Below, piece after piece: positions 1 through 8,457 of a DNA stretch of 54,269 bases; positions within the stretch are counted from its first letter, which is position 1, and each line of letters starts with the position of its first letter. A model generated the notes under the pieces. It ran no database searches. It was not told the origin of the DNA and saw only the letters and a program-made list of their open reading frames with translations. The translations under genes and the position numbers were made by a program. The DNA lies in the IMG/VR virus record IMGVR_UViG_3300034375_013642, positions 1 through 54,269 of that record; one strand, 5' to 3'. The stretch comes from a virus.

Positions 1-20
1 ATGCGGCGTTATCGTTTTGA

Positions 21-94
21 GGCCGGTTGGCAGAGTGGTTATGCAGCGGATTGCAAATCCGTGTACGCCGGTTCGATTCCGACATCGGCCTCCA
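21..94 (+). tRNA. tRNA-Cys (anticodon GCA)
   Basis: A complete cloverleaf can be drawn. The acceptor arm GGCCGGT pairs with ATCGGCC (one G-U). The anticodon loop TTGCAAA sits at 51-57 with GCA at 53-55. A T-arm with GGTTCGATTCC follows, then discriminator T and an encoded CCA end at 92-94. A U73 discriminator and GCA anticodon are hallmarks of tRNA-Cys. This is the host gene next to which the phage integrated; the integrase gene lies 100 bp downstream and points towards it, the usual arrangement for phages that use a tRNA 3' end as attB. Confidence 0.95.
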
Positions 95-100
95 GTATCA

Positions 101-134
101 AAGCCCCGCAGGCTCTAGCCTCCGGGGCTTTTTT
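101..134 (+). terminator. Rho-independent terminator after tRNA-Cys
   Basis: AAGCCCCG (101-108) and CGGGGCTT (123-130) form an 8-bp stem, followed by a run of T to 134. It ends the tRNA transcript. Since it lies between tRNA and integrase it could be host sequence or rebuilt from phage sequence on integration. Confidence 0.85.
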
Positions 135-152
135 ACGTCTGCCGGAAATGAC

Positions 153-189
153 CGCGTCCCAAAACTTTTGGGGTCGCGTCCCAAAACTT
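153..189. repeat. Direct repeat, candidate integrase arm-type sites
   Basis: The 15-mer CGCGTCCCAAAACTT occurs at 153-167 and again at 175-189, exactly 22 bp apart (about two helical turns), between the tRNA and the integrase stop codon. Short direct repeats in phase next to an attachment site are typical of arm-type binding sites for tyrosine integrases. Binding is inferred, not shown. Confidence 0.55.
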
Positions 190-192
190 CTG

Positions 193-1242
193 TTATTTGG
201 AAGGCTTCACGATGGCGCCGACCCGGCGATAAACCCGCTCGGTGATCTGCTCTTTCGTGTGGCCCAGCAGCATGCTGGCGTCGGTCAGGTCTAGGATTTC
301 GCTGGCCGCCTTGGGGCGGATGTCGCGGAATTGGAACTGGCGGATACGAACCGCTAGCTCAGCATCGCCCATCTCATCTGCCGTTAGGGCTGCTGCGTTT
401 CTAGCATCATCCCAACGGTTGCGCAGCATGGCTCTGGACACCCGCAGGCCCCGCCTGTTGAGGATCAGAAACGAGGAGGGGTGCTCCGCATTGCCCGCCG
501 CGATCCGCTCGAGCAGGATACCAAGAGAGTTCGGCTTGCCATCTGACTGGGTCTGGATGCGCAGACGCTTGCTGGTTTTGCCCTGGCTGACAAGCAGGTG
601 GCCATCGACAACGTCGTCGCGGCGCATGCTGAGCACGTCGGCCGGGCGCTGACCCGTCAGGTACGCCAGATCCATTGCATCGCGCAGTTCATGGCAGGCC
701 TCTTTGTAAACAGCTGCCCACACGGCATCGTTTGCGTAATAGTCGCGGATCTTCTCTTTGTTCTTGCGCACACCTTGGCAGGGGTTCGCCTGTTCGCACA
801 GCCCCCATTCACGCGCGATGTTGAAGACATGCGAGAGAAGAGCGATTTCTCGGTTAGCCCGCGTCTTTGCCGAGCGGGCGTCCCTGTATTGGGCAATCAT
901 CGCCGGGGTAATTGCCTCAATGGGCGCTTCATCGAAAACGGGCCGCAGCTTCCTGAGCTCTGCGGCGTTGTCCTGCTGGGTGCGTGGCGATTTGCCTGGA
1001 ATGATGTCGCGCTCGTATCGGTCGAATATAGCCTTCATCAGCTTCAGGTCGCCCGGCGCTTCGCGAGCCTCCAGTTCCGCCCAGCGCAGTCGGGCCTTGT
1101 TCAGATCGCCGCCCAGCGAAATGTCCTTCCCATCCGGCCCGCGATAAAAATAGCTGACCCAGACTTTCCCGTTCTTGCGCAATCGAGAGCGGCGATACAT
1201 GTTGATGGGAAGGTTGCGGTTCTCTGGCTTACGCGGGCGCAT
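193..1242 (-). CDS. int: Tyrosine-type phage integrase
   Basis: A 349-residue site-specific recombinase that would insert and excise the phage at the adjacent tRNA-Cys. The N-terminal part holds an arm-binding and SAM-like core-binding region (about 15-160). The catalytic domain shows R199 (TGQRP), a lysine in the GKTSKR segment (222-226), R309 in RDIR, H328 in LLGHTK and nucleophile Y338 in ERVYRR. The usual histidine of the HxxR box is R306 here, a tolerated variation. It ends 100 bp from the tRNA, reading towards it. The DUF4224 gene lies just upstream. The chosen ATG has a weak ribosome site; a second Met at residue 15 is an alternative. Confidence 0.93.
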   Translation of the reverse strand: MRPRKPENRNLPINMYRRSRLRKNGKVWVSYFYRGPDGKDISLGGDLNKARLRWAELEAREAPGDLKLMKAIFDRYERDIIPGKSPRTQQDNAAELRKLRPVFDEAPIEAITPAMIAQYRDARSAKTRANREIALLSHVFNIAREWGLCEQANPCQGVRKNKEKIRDYYANDAVWAAVYKEACHELRDAMDLAYLTGQRPADVLSMRRDDVVDGHLLVSQGKTSKRLRIQTQSDGKPNSLGILLERIAAGNAEHPSSFLILNRRGLRVSRAMLRNRWDDARNAAALTADEMGDAELAVRIRQFQFRDIRPKAASEILDLTDASMLLGHTKEQITERVYRRVGAIVKPSK

Positions 1243-1280
1243 ATCAGCTCACTTTGGAAAAATCGGGGGTCCATACCTGT

Positions 1281-1469
1281 TTAGGGTGGGGGCTCAGCAG
1301 TAGGCGCGCCAAGCTGTTGTCTGGCGTACTGCCGCCCTACGAGCGGGCGTCTTCCGCGGCTTTCGATGTAATGCCAGCCGTGGCTGTTGAGCCAACGGCG
1401 TTGCCATGCTCGCGCTTGGTAGCCGGTGATCATCGCCAGCTCTTCGTCGGAAAGAATTTCGCTTTCCAT
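1281..1469 (-). CDS. DUF4224 protein, candidate excisionase
   Basis: A 62-residue protein matching the DUF4224 pattern: an acidic start (MESEILSDEELAMITGY) followed by a basic helix (QARAWQRRWLNSHG) and a short WHYIESRGRRPLV strand. Members sit next to phage integrases and are thought to be recombination directionality factors; that role is inferred here from position, 38 bp upstream of int and in the same direction. The start was placed at 1469 because GGGAGG lies about ten bases before this ATG; the open frame extends further upstream without a better site. Confidence 0.75.
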   Translation of the reverse strand: MESEILSDEELAMITGYQARAWQRRWLNSHGWHYIESRGRRPLVGRQYARQQLGAPTAEPPP

Positions 1470-1595
1470 GGGCAAATCTCCTCCCTCCCGCATTCGGGTG
1501 GGCAACAGTGGGGTGATGGTTGTAACTGCGGGCTCGCTGCAGCTACCCTTGCTCAACTGCGGACAATAGGGCCGCAACAACGAAGGGATATCGAA

Positions 1596-2060
1596 GTGAC
1601 CGCTACCGCTGAAATGCTTTTCAACATTCAAAAGTTTCAGGTGTTATCGCTATACGTCAGCGATTCTCAACGCAATGTGACCGACGCATATGCGTACGCA
1701 TGGGATGCAGGTGTGTATCCGATTGCCAGCGATGCAGCCGCCTGGCACAAACCCTTCGGCGAGTGCTTCGAGGTAGGCGAGGAACAGATGTCTGAGCTAG
1801 CAACGTTTCTCGACGAACGCTGGACCTCCAAATCTCCAATCAGCTTCTACGAGCTGGAGGATCACTATGGCATCAGCGGTAGCGCTCGGCCGGGGGCAGA
1901 TTGGGAGCGAGGGACGCTAGTTGCTGCGTGCCGTTACCTCAAGCTTGAAGGCTGGTTCGACGACGAGTTCTGGGCAGGCGTGGTGGGCCACTCAGATTGC
2001 CCTTCTGAATCTCACTGCGTACGCAGGGAGTTCCGTCCGAGCGACATATATTTCCTATAG
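1596..2060 (+). CDS. Hypothetical protein
   Basis: Unrecognised 154-residue protein on the strand opposite the integrase. It is rich in aromatic and acidic residues (FYELEDHYGI, EGWFDDEFWAGV) and has normal globular composition, with no signal peptide or membrane segment. The start GTG at 1596 is preceded by GAAGGGA at good spacing; ATG at 1614 is an alternative. Its tail is convergent with the gene at 2108-2626. Isolated orientation and position beside int suggest a moron-type accessory gene. Confidence 0.6.
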   Translation: MTATAEMLFNIQKFQVLSLYVSDSQRNVTDAYAYAWDAGVYPIASDAAAWHKPFGECFEVGEEQMSELATFLDERWTSKSPISFYELEDHYGISGSARPGADWERGTLVAACRYLKLEGWFDDEFWAGVVGHSDCPSESHCVRREFRPSDIYFL

Positions 2061-2107
2061 CGGGTCGCAAGGCAGGGGTGGTGGCTCACGATTGATGGTG
2101 GCGTGAG

Positions 2108-2626
2108 TCAGAACAGACTGAACGTGACGCCTATCGGGACGCTTTCCGGTGCTGGCCGGGGCGGCGGCATCTGCCGCGCTACGCGCTTGGCCTCCGGTAC
2201 CGCTGAACCGACGCGCAGCGCGGGCGGAATCGGCCGCGGATTGAATGACGCGGCCAGCGCCGGGCCGTTGTCGAAGTCCTGCCAGGCGTCGATCAGATCC
2301 CAGCGGCCCTCGAAGTATGAAGGCCGCTCGATGGCGTAGCCGCCGGTGGCAAACCGGACCCGTATCAGTCCGGTACCGGCTGGCCGCTGCTCGATCGGCG
2401 TCCACGGCGGTCCGTCGATCGGTGCGGGCTCCGCGGGCGTTTCCTCGGTCATGGCCAGGAACAGGCGCTGCGACTCGTTGCCGACGGCGATCAGCTGGCC
2501 GTGGACGGTCAGGGTGCCGTAGTCGTTGCGCCCGCAGGCCTTGCACACCTGGTACTCGAACACGATGCCGGCTTTCGTATCGACCGACTTGGCGTCTTTG
2601 GGGGAGCCGCCGCATTTACATTCCAT
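2108..2626 (-). CDS. Phage protein with N-terminal zinc-ribbon-like motif
   Basis: 172 residues. The N-terminus reads MECKCGG and a second pair CKACG follows near residue 28, giving CxC...CxxC spacing typical of a small zinc ribbon. The rest contains a strand-rich stretch (GTGLIRVRFATGGY) and a proline-rich tail. The start overlaps the stop of the ASCH-like gene by 11 bases, so the two are probably co-translated. No function can be assigned; a nucleic-acid-associated role would be a guess. Confidence 0.7.
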   Translation of the reverse strand: MECKCGGSPKDAKSVDTKAGIVFEYQVCKACGRNDYGTLTVHGQLIAVGNESQRLFLAMTEETPAEPAPIDGPPWTPIEQRPAGTGLIRVRFATGGYAIERPSYFEGRWDLIDAWQDFDNGPALAASFNPRPIPPALRVGSAVPEAKRVARQMPPPRPAPESVPIGVTFSLF

Positions 2627-3374
2627 TGGCCGGTACCACGCGCTCGAACTCGACGACCCAAACCCAAGGGTTCGCGTCCCAATTGCCGCCAGTGGTCAGC
2701 CAGAGGTCGCGGAATGCCGCCTCGGGGTACTTGTGGCAGGCGCCGCCCTCGTCGGTAGCCGACCACATGCGGTTGTGACGGTGGATGCCCTCGGCCGCGG
2801 CCTGCTCGTAGGTAATGTCCTGCAAGCGCTCGACCCGCACCGCGGTGATTTCGAGCTGGATCCGCGAAGCCCAGCGGGGCATATGGATGCTTGGCCGCCA
2901 GGTTCCTTCGTATTGCATGTCGTCGGTGTCCGGCTTCCAGTAGGCCTTGTCGGGAATCTGGCGAAGCCCGTAATCGCCGACAGGGCAGGAGGCTCTGTAG
3001 ATCCGCGCCGCATTGCGCTCGTCGCCGCGCACCATGTTGTCGTTCCAGTCGATACCGACACCATCCTCATTGCCCAGCAGGGCGAACGTTTCGCGCACCC
3101 ATAGCCGATCGCCAGGCTGGCCGAAGGGGCTGACGCCGTGCTCGCCAAGCTCCAGCGCACAGGCTTCCTCGGTTTCGCCGAACACGCAGTAGCCATATCG
3201 CGGGTGGCGCTGCCCGATAGCGCTCCAGCGCATGCCGGCGACGGTGGCCGAGGGATCTAGCGTAGGGATCTGGCCGCCCTTGACGAGGCGCCTTGTCACC
3301 GTCTTGCGGCCGTCGAGAATCGCGCGAACCATGGCGCCGTTGAACAGTATCGGGCGTTCCTTTTTTGCGGACAT
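2616..3374 (-). CDS. ASCH-like phage protein
   Basis: 252 residues. The segment PILFNGAMVRAILDGRKTVT followed by RR is a signature of phage proteins related to the ASCH fold (RNA or modified-nucleotide binding relatives of PUA); later blocks include GDRLWVRETFA, RPSIHMPRWASRI and RLQDITYEQAAAEGI. These proteins are common in Pseudomonas and enterobacterial prophages, often labelled morphogenetic or hypothetical, and their true role is not established. The start is at 3374, with GGAG five bases upstream; an in-frame start at 3494 lacks this and its added segment is low-complexity. Confidence 0.72.
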   Translation of the reverse strand: MSAKKERPILFNGAMVRAILDGRKTVTRRLVKGGQIPTLDPSATVAGMRWSAIGQRHPRYGYCVFGETEEACALELGEHGVSPFGQPGDRLWVRETFALLGNEDGVGIDWNDNMVRGDERNAARIYRASCPVGDYGLRQIPDKAYWKPDTDDMQYEGTWRPSIHMPRWASRIQLEITAVRVERLQDITYEQAAAEGIHRHNRMWSATDEGGACHKYPEAAFRDLWLTTGGNWDANPWVWVVEFERVVPANGM

Positions 3375-3519
3375 AGGGTCTCCATGCCGCCGGCTGACCG
3401 GCGGTGCTATGTGATATTGCGCCCCAATCCAATTTGAAGAGGCGTACCGGGGTGGCGTCCGAGGCGGCAATGGGGTATTGGTTTGCGCCGGCATCTGGCC
3501 GGCCTTGAGGATGGGAAAA

Positions 3520-3876
3520 ATGAGTGACGTAGCGCGAATCAGGCTTTACTTCGGAATCTGTCTTACCTTGCTAATAATCGCAGCCATCGCACCTCTCGCT
3601 TCGGTCTGGTGGTTTGATGTCTTCAAGCCAGCAGATGAGTCTTTAGGCGACTGGTTCTCGCGAAGTGGTGCGATCACAACGATTTTCTCGTTACTGGTCA
3701 CTTCGGTGAGCAGCGAAGCTCTGAGGGGGCTCGTGATTCCAGGAACGATGCCTGACCTGGACAAGATCGGGCTGTATAACGAGTTTGAGCCGCGTTTTTC
3801 CTGGTGTGAAAAGTTGGCGCTTGTGATGACGATTCTAGGTACCTTTGTATGGGGCTATGGATCGATGATGCTCTGA
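3520..3876 (+). CDS. Small two-helix membrane protein
   Basis: 118 residues with two clear hydrophobic segments: about residues 8-31 (YFGICLTLLIIAAIAPLA) and 97-117 (LALVMTILGTFVWGYGS). A loop with charged residues lies between. The start was chosen at the ATG nine bases after GAGG; another ATG at 3511 is in frame. Base composition is more AT-rich than the flanking phage genes, hinting at separate acquisition. It is a likely accessory (moron) gene; no family recognised. Confidence 0.6.
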   Translation: MSDVARIRLYFGICLTLLIIAAIAPLASVWWFDVFKPADESLGDWFSRSGAITTIFSLLVTSVSSEALRGLVIPGTMPDLDKIGLYNEFEPRFSWCEKLALVMTILGTFVWGYGSMML

Positions 3877-3877
3877 G

Positions 3878-4003
3878 TTACGCAGCGTCCATCGCCTGCT
3901 CAGCCTCGATCCGATCAATAGCCTGGCTAACTTCCCGCCTTTCGGCATGGGGGGGTTGGCCAGATGCGCTCGGTCCAAAGCTAACCAGCAGGTAGGCCGT
4001 CAT
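3878..4003 (-). CDS. Possible 41-residue small protein
   Basis: A short minus-strand frame fills the gap between two plus-strand genes. The predicted protein has a hydrophobic start and ends in a helix-like AERREVSQAIDRIEAEQA segment with good heptad-type composition. The direction matches the surrounding minus-strand genes. The ribosome site is weak, so this call rests only on composition and position. Confidence 0.3.
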   Translation of the reverse strand: MTAYLLVSFGPSASGQPPHAERREVSQAIDRIEAEQAMDAA

Positions 4004-4068
4004 TTTCAAGGTTACGGTGCAAGCGCAATGGCATAATTGCGGCTTTCATGACCTAGGAGTGCCGAAGC

Positions 4069-4374
4069 ATGCAGATTGACTTAAACGAACCGGGTGCCCT
4101 GACGCTTCAGTCGGTGAAGCAGTTGATAGCTTCGGTTGGAGACTCTACTCACACTCAACTCCGCGTCAGAGACGATGGAGTTGCCTATATCTCGAACACA
4201 GCAATTGGAAACATTGATACCGATGGGTTGGCGTTTAGACTCGAAACTTGGTGCGCAGGGAACGATTACGTCGGCTTACGTGCCGCTAGTGATGCCGATT
4301 GGGTAAACAGGATTTATACGGTTCTTCAAGAGAACTGGCCTAAGCCGTCATGCAGCTTCATCGACATCTACTAA
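4069..4374 (+). CDS. Hypothetical protein
   Basis: 101 residues, not recognised. The start has a clear AGGAG upstream. The sequence looks globular (LTLQSVKQLIASVGDSTHTQ, then ADWVNRIYTVLQENWPKPS) with no membrane segment. It converges on the PAPS-reductase-family gene with only six bases between the stops. Lower G+C than neighbours and opposite strand suggest an accessory gene. Confidence 0.55.
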   Translation: MQIDLNEPGALTLQSVKQLIASVGDSTHTQLRVRDDGVAYISNTAIGNIDTDGLAFRLETWCAGNDYVGLRAASDADWVNRIYTVLQENWPKPSCSFIDIY

Positions 4375-4380
4375 CTAATC

Positions 4381-5388
4381 CTATGCTGCAGGCTCGATGA
4401 TGACATTGACCGGCTCCCAGCCGGACTCGCACAGCCCGTAGGCGCTTGAGCACGCAGTGCCGTCAAGTGCTTCGGTTATGAAGTCGAATTGCCGGCCGCC
4501 GCGTGCGGTCTGCGCCCAATCGATCATGCGATCGATGCCATGGGTCTGATGGGTGATCCGGTCGGTCTTCCTGACCGTCGGATCATTCACCGCTGCGAAG
4601 AACGTCGCCGCGCCGCGCTTGCTAGCGAGGCTCACCAAGCGTTCCCACTCTCGCACCCGAGCTACCTGGTCAGGCCAGCGCAGCGCGATTTCGCGTAGTT
4701 CGTCTTTGGACGCGTTGACGCATGGCATGCAGCCCACCCGGCCGCAGCCTTGAAGGTAGAGCGGGTTCGGCTTGATGCCGGCTAGGCGGTGCGCCTCGAA
4801 CACGTCCGAGACATTCCAGCGCAGAATGGGGCGGTAGTTAAAAAGCCCGCCACCCACTTCATCGACTGCCTTCACACACGCGCCTGTTCCCTGAAGCCGC
4901 TTGCGGCGTGCGCCGCTTTCGTCCAGCCGCACGCCTTGCCAAGAAAGTAGCATGCTCTCGCCGTCCATCAGCGGCATGAAGACCTCGGTGATGATCGGGT
5001 CGCGCTTGAGCTCGTCGGTGCAGAACTGCGCACGTCGCGATGGGAAGCGTCCTTTCCAAAGGCACAGGTCAAGGTATGGACTGCCGGTCGGGTGTAGCAC
5101 CTCGAGAGCGGCCAGCACGGTGGTTTCGGGCACGCCCTGTTCGCGCCACTTCGTCTCAACAAACTGCCGCTTGCGGCCAATCTGCTCGGAAAAGTCGGCG
5201 CGCACCCAGCGGATCGGCACGCCCGTGGCTTCGGCCAGGTAATGCAGGTAGTCGTAGGTTTCGGGATGCTCATGGCCGGTGTCAGCGAACACTGCATGCA
5301 GGTTCGGAACTTCAAGCGCCTGCGCTAGTAGCAGCAACGCTGTTGAGTCTTTGCCGCCGCTGACGCTGACGACGTTGTGCTCTGTCAT
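4381..5388 (-). CDS. PAPS reductase / ATP-pyrophosphatase family protein
   Basis: 335 residues. The N-terminus carries the PP-loop SGGKDST at residues 10-16, which binds the pyrophosphate of ATP or PAPS. It is followed by FADTGHEHPETYDY, the substrate-binding strand seen in CysH- and CysD-like proteins. A central cysteine cluster (GCGRVGCMPC) could hold an iron-sulfur centre or metal, as in DndC and some phage relatives. True CysH is shorter and ends with a catalytic ECG motif that I do not see, so sulfate assimilation is unlikely. A role in sulfur or nucleotide chemistry on nucleic acid is possible but unproven. Confidence 0.8.
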   Translation of the reverse strand: MTEHNVVSVSGGKDSTALLLLAQALEVPNLHAVFADTGHEHPETYDYLHYLAEATGVPIRWVRADFSEQIGRKRQFVETKWREQGVPETTVLAALEVLHPTGSPYLDLCLWKGRFPSRRAQFCTDELKRDPIITEVFMPLMDGESMLLSWQGVRLDESGARRKRLQGTGACVKAVDEVGGGLFNYRPILRWNVSDVFEAHRLAGIKPNPLYLQGCGRVGCMPCVNASKDELREIALRWPDQVARVREWERLVSLASKRGAATFFAAVNDPTVRKTDRITHQTHGIDRMIDWAQTARGGRQFDFITEALDGTACSSAYGLCESGWEPVNVIIEPAA

Positions 5389-5562
5389 GCAGTGCTCCGT
5401 TAGGCGTCGCCGGGAGTACCCTAGGCGCTGCCTTCGATCGTTGTGGTGAGAGTTACGCCGCGATGGGCCGATGTAGCTATGCGCCCAGCCGATGGGTAGT
5501 CAGCTGGCGGCTTTGTTCGAAGTGAGGTATTTGTATCCACCCTGTTGAGTGAGGTAGTTGAG

Positions 5563-5823
5563 ATGAAGGACAGTCACGACAATCAGCGAGAAGTCGCGGC
5601 ACAAATAGCGCTACGAGCTGGCGCTCTTGCCGAATGTGAGATGCATGGGGAGGTGTTGGATAACGATTCCCGTGAGGAGGCTAATAAGCTCGGAAATATG
5701 CTGTTCGACACGGAGTTCCGCGGTGTATTTAGATCCCGTAGAGAGATGACGGACCTGATAAAGGACGTTATTGATGATGCCGGTTGGGAGTGCGGTGCTT
5801 GCGACCGCAACCTCAACGACTGA
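5563..5823 (+). CDS. Hypothetical protein
   Basis: 86 residues, acidic and helix-rich, with a C-terminal CGACDRN pair of cysteines. The ATG at 5563 lies eight bases after GAGG; a TTG at 5545 would add six residues. It converges on the YejK-like gene. No family recognised; likely an accessory gene like the other plus-strand genes of this zone. Confidence 0.5.
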   Translation: MKDSHDNQREVAAQIALRAGALAECEMHGEVLDNDSREEANKLGNMLFDTEFRGVFRSRREMTDLIKDVIDDAGWECGACDRNLND

Positions 5824-5875
5824 CCTCAATAACGGCACGTCCAGTTGGTACTTGTGATGTAGGGCGCGACAGCCG

Positions 5876-6883
5876 CTACGTCGAGGCGCGCTTGAGCTGA
5901 TCGGTCAGCTGGGTGGGCAGGTTGCGGATGGTCAGCATGTCGCGCGCCTGGTCGAACTCGACTTTCGAGCCCAGCAGATGCGACTCAAAGCTGATCGACA
6001 ACCCATCGGTCCGGCCGGTGAAGCGGCGGAACTGGTTGAGGGTGCGCTTATCCGCCGGAATCTCTGGCGACAAACCGTAGTCCTTGTTGCGGACGTGGTC
6101 GTAGAAGGCCTTGGGCCGCTCTTCGTCGAGCAGGCCGGACAGCTCCTCAAGCGTGATCGCCTCGCCTATCTTGGCCTGAGCGGTGGCGTAGTCGACCAGC
6201 GTCGCCGTCTTCATGCGGGCCTGGTCTTCCGCCAGATCTTCGCTTTCCACGTAGTCGCTGAAGGCCTTGAGCAGGGTGCGCGTCTCGCCCGGGCCGTCGA
6301 TGCCTTCCTGGCAGCCGATAAAGTCGCGGAAGTACTCCGAGACTTTCCGGCCCTGCTTGCCTTTGAGGTAGGACACGTACTGGCGGGACTTTTCGTTGTT
6401 GCGCCACTCGCTGAGGTTGATGCGCGCCGCCAGGTGCAGCTGGCTGAAATCCAGATGCTTGGTGGGCGCGACGTCCAGCGCTTCGCCAACGGTTACGCCA
6501 TCGCTGTGGTGCAGCATGGCGATGGCCATGTAGTCCGTCATGCCTTGCTGATAGTGAGCAAACAGCACGTGGCCGCCGGTGGAGAGGTTGGATTCTTCCA
6601 TCAACTTCTGCAGGTGCTCGACGGCTAGGCGACTGAACCCGGCGAAGTTACAGGCGCCGTCCAGGTACTCGCCCAGCCAGCGGCTAAACGGGTACGCGCC
6701 CGACTCTGGGTGGAAGAAGCCCCAGCCCTTGCCGGGTTTGGCGTTATAGCTCTCGTTGAGATCGGCCATCAGATTCTCGATGGCCTCCGATGCGCTTAGT
6801 TCGCTATCGCGAACGTGAAGCACGGCTGGCGTGCCGTCGGGTTTCTTGTCGATCTGGTGAATGATGCTTTGGCAGATAGGCAT
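5876..6883 (-). CDS. yejK: YejK/NdpA nucleoid-associated protein homologue
   Basis: 335 residues, the full family length. Diagnostic blocks are present in order: [20 protein letters not shown] near the start, [51 protein letters not shown], the [20 protein letters not shown] block and a final [13 protein letters not shown]. Bacterial NdpA (also called YejK) is a chromosome-associated protein of unclear function. This copy sits at the distal end of the recombination operon, so it is phage-borne rather than the host gene. The start is the ATG that begins the conserved MPI(R/C) motif. It may help the phage engage or compete with host nucleoid proteins; that is inference. Confidence 0.93.
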   Translation of the reverse strand: MPICQSIIHQIDKKPDGTPAVLHVRDSELSASEAIENLMADLNESYNAKPGKGWGFFHPESGAYPFSRWLGEYLDGACNFAGFSRLAVEHLQKLMEESNLSTGGHVLFAHYQQGMTDYMAIAMLHHSDGVTVGEALDVAPTKHLDFSQLHLAARINLSEWRNNEKSRQYVSYLKGKQGRKVSEYFRDFIGCQEGIDGPGETRTLLKAFSDYVESEDLAEDQARMKTATLVDYATAQAKIGEAITLEELSGLLDEERPKAFYDHVRNKDYGLSPEIPADKRTLNQFRRFTGRTDGLSISFESHLLGSKVEFDQARDMLTIRNLPTQLTDQLKRAST

Positions 6884-6935
6884 GGCGCGGCCTTCGATGG
6901 TTGTGTCGGTAAGGGAAGGTGAGCTGGGGGGCTGA

Positions 6936-7703
6936 TCAGTCGTACAGGCCGTACGAAAATTTGTCTTCGCCGCAATCGATAACCAGTTGCGCAGCCCCGA
7001 AATACAGGCCCGCCACCAGGCGTTCCCATTGGTTTCGAATGCTGAAGCTCTTGCCGATCGGCTTGCCCTCCAACTGGGCGGCATAAACCTTGCCGACTGG
7101 ATTGCCATGCTCATCTTTATTCGAGCCATCACGCGACCAGCTGACATGGATGGCATTGTCGAGCTGGTAATCCGAACGCTCACTGCGTGAAAGGTAGCTA
7201 CTGCCGTGGTGCGACGATTCCGGCTCCTTATCGAAGAAGATATGCATGCCGCCATACTCGCTTTCGCGGAAGCGAACCTCGGGATGCTCCCAGCGTTCCT
7301 CTGTAGCGCTTTCTTTGTGGTCGTCGATGAATGCCTCAATGAGGCCTCGCAGCGATACGACCGCTGGAATAGCGTTCTCCTTCAGCGCCTCTTCCATCGC
7401 CTCATTGGCGCGCCGCAGCATGTCGCCTTCGATGCCGCTGGATAGCCATTGCTCGCGCATCGAGTTGGCTATCAGCGCGTTATAGCGGGTCAGCTCGAAC
7501 GTGTCGCTGATGTTGCCTGGCATGGCGGCCTTGATAGCCTCATGCACCTGCTTGCCCATGTCGCCATAGCTGCGGAAGGCGTCTTTGATTAGGTCTTTGA
7601 ACATGGTTTCGACTGATGCGTCGATGATTTCGCGGGGACGATCGCTTGCTGCGAACTCCGAAACGCGCTCACACAAAAGCGCCTGCAGTGTTTGCTGGGT
7701 CAT
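6936..7703 (-). CDS. Conserved phage protein, unknown
   Basis: 255 residues, soluble, without recognisable motif. The first two-thirds are helical and charged; the C-terminal third is strand-rich with aromatic residues ([38 protein letters not shown]). It lies between the YejK homologue and small early genes on the same strand, 52 bp before yejK, so it is probably part of the pL operon. Confidence 0.65.
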   Translation of the reverse strand: MTQQTLQALLCERVSEFAASDRPREIIDASVETMFKDLIKDAFRSYGDMGKQVHEAIKAAMPGNISDTFELTRYNALIANSMREQWLSSGIEGDMLRRANEAMEEALKENAIPAVVSLRGLIEAFIDDHKESATEERWEHPEVRFRESEYGGMHIFFDKEPESSHHGSSYLSRSERSDYQLDNAIHVSWSRDGSNKDEHGNPVGKVYAAQLEGKPIGKSFSIRNQWERLVAGLYFGAAQLVIDCGEDKFSYGLYD

Positions 7704-7750
7704 ATTGGCTTTTCCTAAACAGTTTCGTGACAGGAGGCTGTGACGGGGGG

Positions 7751-8011
7751 TTACGGTGTTCTGATTTGGTCGGCGTACACAGCTGGAGTCTGCTGGCTCA
7801 GCCGGTGGGCGCCATGAATCAAGCGGGTGATGAAGTCTTGCGGCTCGTCGATCCCGGCCTGCTCCATCATTTCCACCAGTTTGGCGTCGGTGCCCTTGAA
7901 GAGGTCCAGCTTGATCGAGCGGGAGAGAAGGCGAGCCAGGCGCTGCTCTTCTGCAAGGCGGTCGCGCTCGCGCTTATCGCGCTGGCGATCGGCGGCGGAC
8001 TTGGCTGTCAT
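7751..8011 (-). CDS. Small basic phage protein
   Basis: 86 residues. The start ATG overlaps the upstream stop codon as ATGA, which fixes it at 8011 rather than the earlier Met. The N-terminal third is a charged helix (SAADRQRDKRERDRLAEEQR). The rest (LLSRSIKLDLFKGTDAKLVE) resembles ribbon-helix-helix-like or replication-control proteins only loosely. Probably binds nucleic acid; not proven. Confidence 0.6.
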   Translation of the reverse strand: MTAKSAADRQRDKRERDRLAEEQRLARLLSRSIKLDLFKGTDAKLVEMMEQAGIDEPQDFITRLIHGAHRLSQQTPAVYADQIRTP

Positions 8012-8406
8012 GCGCGGCACCGGCCGTCGTCGCGCAGCTCGATGCCGAACTTCGCGGCGATCTGCTCGACCATGATGGAGTTGAGCTTGCTGCCTTGGCC
8101 TTTCAGGGCCTTGTATATCTCGTACGAGGTTCGGCGGATGGGGCCAAGCTCCGTCTGGATGACGGCGAGGTCGGCGATGGTCTTGGCCAGCTCAGCCTGG
8201 CGGTGCTCGTATTCGCGCCGCGCCTTGTTTTGGCGGCTGATACTGGTATTCCAGCAGGACACCTTCTGCGGGGCGCATTCGGTATGACCGAGGCGAGTGA
8301 TCTTTCCGCCGCTAGCGAGGAAAGCGCCGACCTGAATGACCAGGGCGCGACGGTCCGTCTCCCGACCAGGTGGAGTCGGAAGGTTGAGTGTGGTGAGGTG
8401 ATGCAT
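8008..8406 (-). CDS. Hypothetical early phage protein
   Basis: 132 residues with GGAG seven bases before the ATG. The centre is a long charged helix (SRQNKARREYEHRQAELAKT), a likely coiled coil. The protein continues directly into the next gene by an ATGA overlap. It lies 51 bp downstream of the exonuclease gene. Function unknown. Confidence 0.6.
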   Translation of the reverse strand: MHHLTTLNLPTPPGRETDRRALVIQVGAFLASGGKITRLGHTECAPQKVSCWNTSISRQNKARREYEHRQAELAKTIADLAVIQTELGPIRRTSYEIYKALKGQGSKLNSIMVEQIAAKFGIELRDDGRCRA

Positions 8407-8457
8407 GGTGAGTCTCCGTCAGGGCGCCCTGGGTGGACGCCGAATCGGGTGGCGGGG

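Noticed and set aside
6883-7339. N-terminal extension of the YejK frame to about 487 residues
   Set aside because: The extra part is a Ser/Arg-rich out-of-frame reading of the upstream 255-residue gene; the family begins at the ATG at 6883.
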